A stretch of 64,000 nucleotides of DNA from Streptomyces sp. AC550_RSS872. Its GTDB lineage: Bacteria; Actinomycetota; Actinomycetes; Streptomycetales; Streptomycetaceae. Numbering within the stretch: the stretch's first letter is position 1; every line of letters starts with the position of its first letter. Position numbers and translations under genes: made by a program. The notes under the pieces were generated by a model, which saw only the letters and a list, made by a program, of their open reading frames with translations, did not search any database and was not told the origin of the DNA. Below are positions 57,980 through 64,000 of the stretch, one piece after another. The stretch covers positions 1 through 64,000 of the forward strand of contig NZ_JAGMUL010000021.1 of the NCBI RefSeq assembly GCF_019049285.1, written 5' to 3'.

Positions 57980-59757
57980 CCCCCCGTCGTCTCTTCGCCT
58001 CCGCCGCGGCCGTCCTCACGACGACCTGCGCGCTCGCCCTGTTCCCCGCCGGCTCCGCGAGCGCACACCCCCTCGGCAATTTCACCGTCAACCGCTACGA
58101 CGGGCTCGTGGCCGCCCCCGGTGAACTACGCGTCCACCATGTGGAGGACCTCGCCGAGATCCCGGCGACCCAGGCCAAGCCGGACATCGAGAAGTCGGGC
58201 ATGACGGCGTGGGCCCGGCAGCGGTGCGCGGACGCCGCTCGGGGCAGCGAGGTCACCGTGGACGGCCGTACGGTCGAACTGACGCTGAACAGCAGTCACG
58301 CGCGCGTGCGGTCCGGTCAGGCGGGGCTCGACACCCTCCGCGTGGAGTGCCGGCTGACGACGCCGCTCCCGGAGGACACCACGGTCGCCCTCGGCTTCCG
58401 CGGCGCGGGCGCGGAAGCCGGCCCCGGCTGGCGGGAGATCACGGCGCGCGGGGACCGTATGACACTCGCCGCCTCCGACGTACCGAAGGAGTCGGTCTCC
58501 CGCGAACTGACCGGGTACCCCGAGGAGTTGCTGTCCTCCCCGGCCGACACCAAGAGCGCGTCCCTGCGCGTGCGTCCGGGCGGACCCGCCCTCGCCGAGG
58601 CGGAACAGGGCACCCCCGCCTCCTCCGTCCTCCCGCGCGGCGCCGACCGCTGGACGCGGGCCCTGGACGGCCTGGTCTCCCGCCAGGACCTCACCATCGG
58701 CTTCGCCGCCCTCGCCCTGGTTCTCGCGATCTTCCTCGGCGCGATGCACGCGCTCGCCCCCGGCCACGGCAAGACCCTGATGGCCGCGGTGGCGGCGGCC
58801 CGCGGCGGCCGGGCCCGCATGAAGGACGTCCTGCCCCTGGCCGCCTCGGTGACGGTTACGCACACCCTGGGCGTGGTCGCCCTGGGCCTCCTGGTCACGG
58901 CCGGTTCGGCGGCGGCTCCCTCGGTGATCACCTGGCTGGGAATCGCGAGCGGTGCCCTGGTGATCGCGGCGGGCGCGACGCTCGTACGACGGGCTTGGCA
59001 CGTCCGGAAGCACGGACACGGGCACGGACACGGACACGGACATGACCACCCGCACGGGCACGGACACGGACACGGACATGACCACCCGCACGGGCACGGA
59101 CACGGACACGGACATGACCACCCGCACGGGCACGGGCACGGACATGACCACCCGCACGGGCACGGGCATGCTCACGACCACGAGACCGACCACGCCCCCG
59201 AGCGCCAACGGGTCCTGGTCGCCGCGCACGCCCACTCCGCAGCGGAGGCCCCCGCACCCGCGGCCGGTCACGCACAGGACCACGACCACCACCACAGCCA
59301 CCATCACGAGCACGAGCACGACCACAGTCACGCCCCCGCCCCCGCCGCCAGCCACACCCACGGCTCCCTCACCCACACCCACAACGGCTTCACCCACACC
59401 CACTCCACCGCCCCCACCCTCCGCGGCACGATCCTTCTCGGCTTCGCCGGCGGGCTCGTGCCCAGTCCTTCCGCGGTCGTCGTGCTCGTCGGCGCGGCGG
59501 CGCTCGGGAAGGCGTGGTTCGGGCTGCTGCTCGTCGTGGCGTACGGCGTCGGGCTCGCGCTCACCCTCACCGCGGCCGGGTTCGCCGTCGTGCGGCTGGG
59601 TAGCGGAGTGACGAGGGTGCTGGACCGGCAGCCCCGCTGGATGGCCCACCCCCTGACGGTCTTCGTCCGCAGGACCGCACCTCTGGGATCCGCGGTGCTC
59701 GTCGTACTGATCGGGGCCGGATTGGTTCTCCAGGGGGCGTCATCCGCCCTCGGCTGA
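57976..59757 (+). CDS. NicO/RcnA-like nickel-cobalt transporter with long histidine-rich loop
   Basis: The 593-residue protein starts at a GTG overlapping the TPR stop. It has a signal peptide (about residues 1-31), an extracytoplasmic beta-rich domain (HPLGNFTVNRYDGL and on, to about 220), then membrane helices of the NicO family (LALVLAIFLGAMHALAPGHGKTLMAA with the HALxPGHGK motif). A cytoplasmic loop of over 150 residues is very rich in His (about residues 340-475), and a final transporter half opens GFAGGLVPSPSAVVVLVGA. It probably exports or senses Ni/Co and may work with the DUF4331 and TPR partners. Confidence 0.85.
   Translation: MTPRRLFASAAAVLTTTCALALFPAGSASAHPLGNFTVNRYDGLVAAPGELRVHHVEDLAEIPATQAKPDIEKSGMTAWARQRCADAARGSEVTVDGRTVELTLNSSHARVRSGQAGLDTLRVECRLTTPLPEDTTVALGFRGAGAEAGPGWREITARGDRMTLAASDVPKESVSRELTGYPEELLSSPADTKSASLRVRPGGPALAEAEQGTPASSVLPRGADRWTRALDGLVSRQDLTIGFAALALVLAIFLGAMHALAPGHGKTLMAAVAAARGGRARMKDVLPLAASVTVTHTLGVVALGLLVTAGSAAAPSVITWLGIASGALVIAAGATLVRRAWHVRKHGHGHGHGHGHDHPHGHGHGHGHDHPHGHGHGHGHDHPHGHGHGHDHPHGHGHAHDHETDHAPERQRVLVAAHAHSAAEAPAPAAGHAQDHDHHHSHHHEHEHDHSHAPAPAASHTHGSLTHTHNGFTHTHSTAPTLRGTILLGFAGGLVPSPSAVVVLVGAAALGKAWFGLLLVVAYGVGLALTLTAAGFAVVRLGSGVTRVLDRQPRWMAHPLTVFVRRTAPLGSAVLVVLIGAGLVLQGASSALG
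59020..59157 (+). repeat. Tandem 36-bp coding minisatellite in the metal transporter
   Basis: Three identical 36-bp units (59020-59055, 59056-59091, 59092-59127) and one 30-bp unit (59128-59157) encode GHGHGHGHDHPH three times and then GHGHGHDHPH. The units are in frame, so copy-number change would lengthen or shorten the histidine loop by 12 residues. Confidence 0.9.
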
Positions 59758-59820
59758 GCTACTTTTGGGTAGAAATCGTGCGGAGTGGAGATTTCACACG
59801 GATGCGATGGGGGGACGCCC

Positions 59821-61446
59821 GTGTCCGAAGAATCTGGCAGTGAACGTCTGATCGCCGGCCGCTACCGCCTTCTGTCCCCGCTCGGCGAGGGCGGCATGGG
59901 CACCGTGTGGCGGGCGCGCGACGAGCTGCTGCATCGCGAGGTCGCCGTCAAGGAGGTGCGTGCGCCGCACGGGTTGGCGGGCGCGGAGGTCGAGCGGATG
60001 TACGCCCGGCTGGAGCGCGAGGCGTGGGCGGCGGCGCGGGTAGCCAACCGCAATGTCGTCACGGTGTACGACGTGGCCACGCAGGACGGCCGGCCCTGGA
60101 TCGTGATGGAGCTGGTCCGCGGTATCTCGTTGGCCGAGCAGTTGGACGCCGAGGGCCCGCTGAGTCCACAGCGTGTCGCGCACATCGGCGCCGAGGTGCT
60201 GGCCGCGCTGCGGGCGGCGCACGAGGCCGGGGTGCTGCACCGGGACGTGAAGCCGGCCAACGTGCTGTTGTCGAACGACGGCCGGGTCGTGCTGACCGAC
60301 TTCGGTATCGCGATGGTCGAGGGCAGCTCCGCGCTGACGATGACCGGCGAGGTCATCGGTTCCCCCGAGTTCCTGGCCCCGGAGCGGGCGCTGGGCCGCA
60401 CGCCGGGGCCGGAGTCCGACCTGTGGTCCCTGGGGGTGCTCCTGTACGCGGCCGTGGAGGGCAACTCCCCGTTCCGCCAGAACACCCCGCTGAGCACGTT
60501 GCGAGCGATCGTCGACGAGGAGCTGCCTCCGCCCCGCCGGGCCGGTCCGCTGGCCCCCGTGATCGAGGGGCTGTTGCGCAAGGACCCGGCCGCGCGGCTG
60601 CCGGCCGACCGGGCCGAGCAGGATCTGCGGGTCATCGGGGCGGGCGGCACGCCCCGGGCGGACGCCGTGCAGGCGAGCCCGTACACCCCGACCGTCGCGG
60701 CGTTCCCGGCTCCGGCGCAGACCGCCCCGCCGGCGGCGGTTCCCCATCCCGCGCCGACCGGGCCCAGTACCGCGGCCGCCCGCACGACCCCCGTCCGCCC
60801 CGACCGCAGCCGCCGCACCGCTCTCACCCTGATCGCGGGCATCGCCATCCTGGCGCTGGCCGTGGCCGGGCTGACGTACGCCCTCCTCAACCGCGGCGAC
60901 GGCGGGGGCGAGGCGAGCGGTGACGACACGACCAGCCAGACCGGGGGCGGGACCTCACCGAAGGAGACCGAGGACGAGAACACCGGGGGTGGCCAGAGCC
61001 CGACACCGAGCCCGAGTCCGAGTCCGAGCGACAGCGACACGCCCTCCTCGGCCCCGCAGTCCGTGAAGGTGACGCTGGTGGGCGCGAACCTGGAGTACTC
61101 CGGGTCCTGTCCGCCGGCGAGCGGCGACGCCCCCGCCTTCACGGCGACGTTCACCGTGGGGCGCCTGCCGGCGCAGGTGAGCTATCGCTGGGTGTCGAAG
61201 GACGGCGACGTCATGGACCAGGGCTGGAAGACCCTGTCGTTCCCGGAGGGGGGCGGACGGACCAAGCAGGACCGGGCGTTCGTGACGACGTACGACGACA
61301 GCGGGACGTTCGAGAACGAGATCAGCGTCGAGGTCCGCGACCCGGTGGAGACGAAGTCCGACTCGGTGCCGTTCTCGGTGACTTGTGTGACGGAGACCCC
61401 GACGGGCGGGGTCTCGCCAACGCCTACCGAGTCGCCGAGCGCCTAG
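59821..61446 (+). CDS. Membrane Ser/Thr protein kinase (PknB-like)
   Basis: The 541-residue protein has a complete N-terminal kinase domain (about residues 15-275): G-loop LGEGGMGTVW, Lys44 in VAVKEV, catalytic loop HRDVKPANVLL, DFGIA, and SPEFLAPERA in the activation segment. A proline-rich linker, one membrane helix (ALTLIAGIAILALAVAGLTYALL, about 337-359), a Ser/Pro/Glu-rich stalk and a roughly 100-residue extracellular domain with two cysteines follow. There are no PASTA repeats. GTG 59821 has GGGGGG 6 bp upstream. Its TAG stop falls in a CTAG. Confidence 0.9.
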   Translation: MSEESGSERLIAGRYRLLSPLGEGGMGTVWRARDELLHREVAVKEVRAPHGLAGAEVERMYARLEREAWAAARVANRNVVTVYDVATQDGRPWIVMELVRGISLAEQLDAEGPLSPQRVAHIGAEVLAALRAAHEAGVLHRDVKPANVLLSNDGRVVLTDFGIAMVEGSSALTMTGEVIGSPEFLAPERALGRTPGPESDLWSLGVLLYAAVEGNSPFRQNTPLSTLRAIVDEELPPPRRAGPLAPVIEGLLRKDPAARLPADRAEQDLRVIGAGGTPRADAVQASPYTPTVAAFPAPAQTAPPAAVPHPAPTGPSTAAARTTPVRPDRSRRTALTLIAGIAILALAVAGLTYALLNRGDGGGEASGDDTTSQTGGGTSPKETEDENTGGGQSPTPSPSPSPSDSDTPSSAPQSVKVTLVGANLEYSGSCPPASGDAPAFTATFTVGRLPAQVSYRWVSKDGDVMDQGWKTLSFPEGGGRTKQDRAFVTTYDDSGTFENEISVEVRDPVETKSDSVPFSVTCVTETPTGGVSPTPTESPSA

Positions 61447-61468
61447 GCCGTGTCCGCGACCTGGGACC

Positions 61469-62278
61469 TCAGGCCACGGCGTCCAGCACCGGCAGATAAC
61501 CACCCGACTGGCCCGCGGCCGTCGGGTGGTACGACTCCGGGATGTTGAGCCAGTTCACGGCGTGCATCCACGAGCTGCCGGAGCACAGCTCGTGCCCGGT
61601 GAAGGCCGGCCGCACATCGGCGAAGGTGAAGCCGTGGTCCAGGGCGCGCTTCTCGGTCGCGGCGTCGATGTAGTCAGCGGCGTCGTTGAGTGCCCTGCGC
61701 TTGGTCTCGGACAGACCGAGGCACCCGGACACGCCCAGCTTGTAGAAGCGGGGGTAGCCGAGCACGACCACGTGCGCGGACGGGGCCTTGGCGCGGATGG
61801 CGGAGTAGACGGCGTCGAGCCTGCCGGGGAGCGACGAGTCGACGAACGCCTTCGCGGTGTTGATGCGGTTGACGCAGGCGCTGTCGCCCTGGAGCACACA
61901 GGTCGTCATGATGTCGGCGAAACCGGCGTCGTTGCCGCCGATGGAGATGGACACGAGTGCGGTGGCGGGGCTGAGCGGGGCGAGCTGACCGGCGGTGACA
62001 TCACCCGTTTGAGCGCCCGAGCAAGCCGTGAAGTCGAAGGACGAGGGTGAGTTCGCGGCGGCCCAGAGGTACGGGTACGCCTTCGTGCTGCGCTTGCAGT
62101 CGCCGCTGGCGCTGATGTAGCTGCCCGCGCCGAGGCCTGAGGAGTAGGAGTCGCCGAGGGCCACGTAGCCGCCGATCGCGGCGGTGTCGGCGGCCTGCGC
62201 GGAGGCTGCCCCGGTGAAGGCGGTGCCGACGGCGAGGAGGAGTGAGGCGACGTATGCGGAAAGTCGGGAACGTCTCAT
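61469..62278 (-). CDS. Secreted SGNH/GDSL esterase-lipase
   Basis: The 269-residue precursor has a signal peptide (AYVASLLLAVGTAFTGAASAQA, about residues 8-29). SGNH-hydrolase blocks follow: nucleophile Ser in YVALGDSYSSGLGAG, the oxyanion Gly/Asn in SISIGGNDAGFA, and the catalytic His in YHPTAAGQ near the C-terminus. Six cysteines are placed to form three disulfides, as in Streptomyces extracellular lipases of this group. It should hydrolyse esters of lipids outside the cell. Its stop is 23 bp from the kinase stop (convergent). Confidence 0.9.
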   Translation of the reverse strand: MRRSRLSAYVASLLLAVGTAFTGAASAQAADTAAIGGYVALGDSYSSGLGAGSYISASGDCKRSTKAYPYLWAAANSPSSFDFTACSGAQTGDVTAGQLAPLSPATALVSISIGGNDAGFADIMTTCVLQGDSACVNRINTAKAFVDSSLPGRLDAVYSAIRAKAPSAHVVVLGYPRFYKLGVSGCLGLSETKRRALNDAADYIDAATEKRALDHGFTFADVRPAFTGHELCSGSSWMHAVNWLNIPESYHPTAAGQSGGYLPVLDAVA

Positions 62279-62425
62279 GGAACCTCCCTATAGCAGGATC
62301 TCTGCCATAACCGTCGTACCAACTACGCGTGTTGACGGGAAGTGTCCATGCCAAGACTTTTCCCCTCATCACGGCGCCCGCCCCGCGGATTCGCCCGGAT
62401 TTGATTTCGTGCTCATGACAGGATT

Positions 62426-62442
62426 GTTGACAGGTCGTCAAC
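62426..62442. promoter_or_regulatory. Inverted repeat with a TTGACA-like box in the esterase/subtilisin divergent region
   Basis: GTTGAC-AGGTC-GTCAAC is a perfect 6-5-6 palindrome and contains TTGACA, a good -35 match for the subtilisin gene. The 319-bp divergent region (62279-62597) is otherwise non-coding and has a second TTGACG near 62333 facing the same way. An operator role is inferred. Confidence 0.4.
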
Positions 62443-62597
62443 TCCCTTGTCCATCACCGCGAGAGCACAGATCCTTTACTTCGGCCCAGGAACGGGAACG
62501 CGACGTTCCAGGCCGTGCGTGCGACCCCACGCACGCACCCCCCCCACATGTGCGCATCACCCCCCATGCGCACCGCCTTGAGGAGGACTCCCTCGTA

Positions 62598-63806
62598 ATG
62601 GCACAACTGCGTAGCAACAAGTTCCGGTTCGCCGCGATAACCAGCCTGGCAACCGCCGCCCTCGTCGGCGGACTCACCTCCCTGCCCGCCCAGGCCGCCC
62701 CGGCCGAGGGCAAGGTCCTGGCCGGCGGCTCTCCCACGGCGATCAAGGACAGCTACATCGTCACGCTCAAGCGGACCGCGGGCCTGAAGGCCGCCTCCAG
62801 CGCGGGCAAAGACCTGATCAAGGAGTACGGCGGGGCGGTGAACAAGACGTTCGGCGCCGCGCTGAACGGCTACTCCGCCACCCTCTCCGCGACCGAGGCC
62901 AAGAGACTCGCCGCCGACCCGTCGGTGGCGTCCGTCGAGCAGAACCAGAGGGTCCGCCTGGCCGACACCACCCAGTCCAGCGCCCCCTGGGGCCTGGACC
63001 GCATCGACCAGGCCGCGCTTCCGCTTTCGGGCACCTACACCTACCCGGACAGCGCGGGCAGCGGTGTGACGGCGTATGTCATCGACACCGGTGTGCGCAT
63101 CACCCACCAGCAGATCAGCGGCCGTGCCTCCTACGGCTACGACGCCGTCGACGGCGACACCACCGCCTCCGACGGCAACGGCCACGGCACCCATGTGGCC
63201 ACCACCATCGCCGGCACCACGTACGGCGTGGCCAAGAAGGCGAAGATCGTCGCGGTCCGGGTGCTCGACAACGCCGGCTCGGGCACCACGGCGGGCGTGA
63301 TCGCGGGCATCGACTGGGTGACCGCGAACCACTCCGGCCCCTCGGTCGCCAACATGTCGCTCGGCGGCGGCGCCTCCAGCACACTGGACACGGCCGTGCG
63401 CAACTCCATCGCCAGCGGCGTGACCTACGCGATCGCGGCCGGCAACAGCAGCGCCAACGCCTCCTCGTCCTCCCCGGCCCGCGTCACGGAGGCCATCACC
63501 GTCGGCGCCACCACCAGCACCGACGCCCGGGCGAGCTACTCGAACTACGGCTCGGTCCTGGACGTCTTCGCCCCCGGCTCGTCGATCACGGCGGGCTGGT
63601 ACACCAGCGACACCGCGACCAACACCATCTCCGGTACGTCCATGGCGACCCCGCACGTCGCGGGCGCGGCCGCCGTGTACCTGGCGAGCCACACCTCGGC
63701 CACCCCGGCCGCGGTCGCCTCGGCCCTGACGAGCGGCGCCACCGCGAACGCGGTCACCAGCCCCGGCAGCGGTTCGCCCAACCGGCTCCTGAAGCTCGTG
63801 CCGTAA
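62598..63806 (+). CDS. Secreted subtilisin-like serine protease (S8)
   Basis: The 402-residue preproenzyme has a signal peptide (about residues 1-33, ending LPAQAAP) and an inhibitor-I9 propeptide ([16 protein letters not shown] to [10 protein letters not shown], about 53-128). The catalytic domain carries Asp163 (VIDTGV), His196 (GHGTHVA) and Ser348 ([11 protein letters not shown]). It is a proteinase-K-type S8A enzyme of normal length with no C-terminal extra domain. ATG 62598 has GAGGAGGAC upstream. It should be secreted and self-activated. A strong terminator follows. Confidence 0.93.
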   Translation: MAQLRSNKFRFAAITSLATAALVGGLTSLPAQAAPAEGKVLAGGSPTAIKDSYIVTLKRTAGLKAASSAGKDLIKEYGGAVNKTFGAALNGYSATLSATEAKRLAADPSVASVEQNQRVRLADTTQSSAPWGLDRIDQAALPLSGTYTYPDSAGSGVTAYVIDTGVRITHQQISGRASYGYDAVDGDTTASDGNGHGTHVATTIAGTTYGVAKKAKIVAVRVLDNAGSGTTAGVIAGIDWVTANHSGPSVANMSLGGGASSTLDTAVRNSIASGVTYAIAAGNSSANASSSSPARVTEAITVGATTSTDARASYSNYGSVLDVFAPGSSITAGWYTSDTATNTISGTSMATPHVAGAAAVYLASHTSATPAAVASALTSGATANAVTSPGSGSPNRLLKLVP

Positions 63807-63832
63807 CCCCGCATCGCACGATGTGAACCCAC

Positions 63833-63867
63833 CGTTCCCCGGAGACGCCCGCCGTCTCCGGGGAACG
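63833..63867 (+). terminator. Strong terminator after the subtilisin gene
   Basis: CGTTCCCCGGAGACG (63833-63847) pairs perfectly with CGTCTCCGGGGAACG (63853-63867) around a 5-base loop, 26 bp after the stop. The remaining 63868-64000 contains no gene that I can support. GTCTTGAC at 63884 and GTCAAGAC at 63971 form a distant inverted pair. Confidence 0.85.
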
Positions 63868-64000
63868 CCCTGTTCCGGGGGACGTCTTGACGGCCCCCAC
63901 GGAGCTGAGCCACATTGAAGCCCGGCATCCGGCGCGTCGGGGGGCAAAGTCGCCAATGCAGACCATAGGTGTCAAGACAGCTGCGTCCGAGGACGCCGAG

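Noticed and set aside
59010..59160. CRISPR-like appearance of regularly spaced repeats
   Set aside because: The units are contiguous without spacers, are in frame, and encode the histidine loop of the transporter. No cas genes are present.

Overview
The window is 64 kb of very high-GC DNA with strong third-position G/C bias, frequent GTG starts, GTGA/ATGA stop-start overlaps, abundant TetR regulators, ECF sigma/anti-sigma and Ser/Thr kinase genes, and families of short intergenic repeats. Together these point to the chromosome of a Streptomyces species or a close relative. I see no rRNA, tRNA, CRISPR array, prophage or complete insertion sequence.

Layout. 0-3.3 kb: a gluconate/L-idonate catabolic operon (GntP permease, gluconate 5-dehydrogenase, idonate 5-dehydrogenase). 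3.4-8.6 kb: a secreted hypothetical protein, a Tat-exported molybdopterin reductase paired with a membrane cytochrome b, and an amino-acid permease with a hypothetical partner. 8.9-13.1 kb: a DMT transporter, a Nudix hydrolase, two DUF202 membrane proteins, a 223-bp inverted-repeat element, a quinone oxidoreductase and a tiny histidine-rich protein. 13.2-18.8 kb: a catabolic module with a phosphotransferase and acyl-CoA dehydrogenase on one strand, and an SDR, an acyl-CoA ligase and a TetR on the other, flanked by matching operators. Its enzyme set resembles the Pseudomonas levulinate/4-hydroxyacid (lva) pathway.

18.9-28.6 kb: NamZ-like muramidase, an alpha/beta hydrolase, penicillin acylase, a BKACE enzyme, an ATP-dependent RNA ligase and SoxR. 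28.7-38.5 kb: MaoC hydratase with its TetR, an acyl-CoA dehydrogenase with a divergent TetR, ArsR, EamA and MHS transporters, and an alcohol/aldehyde dehydrogenase operon. 38.6-47.7 kb: an orphan ABC ATPase, class F sortase with a surface protein, an MFS exporter, a citrate transporter, a molybdopterin oxidoreductase and a TetR. 47.7-53.1 kb: a lipoprotein, homogentisate dioxygenase, GntR, a solitary ISP-type domain protein and the wreck of a DrrAB-type ABC transporter. 53.2-64 kb: ECF sigma/anti-sigma pair divergent from a DUF4331-TPR-NicO operon, a membrane Ser/Thr kinase, an SGNH esterase and a subtilisin.

The most notable signals are: (1) the lva-like module and four related CATACCG-type operators scattered over 34 kb; (2) two further operator pairs that link TetR genes to targets; (3) two about 230-bp MITE-like elements with nearly perfect long inverted repeats, each ending at the CTAG that supplies a neighbouring gene's stop codon; (4) dispersed intergenic repeats that have become coding sequence inside the homogentisate dioxygenase and TPR genes; and (5) a clearly decayed drug-efflux ABC transporter.
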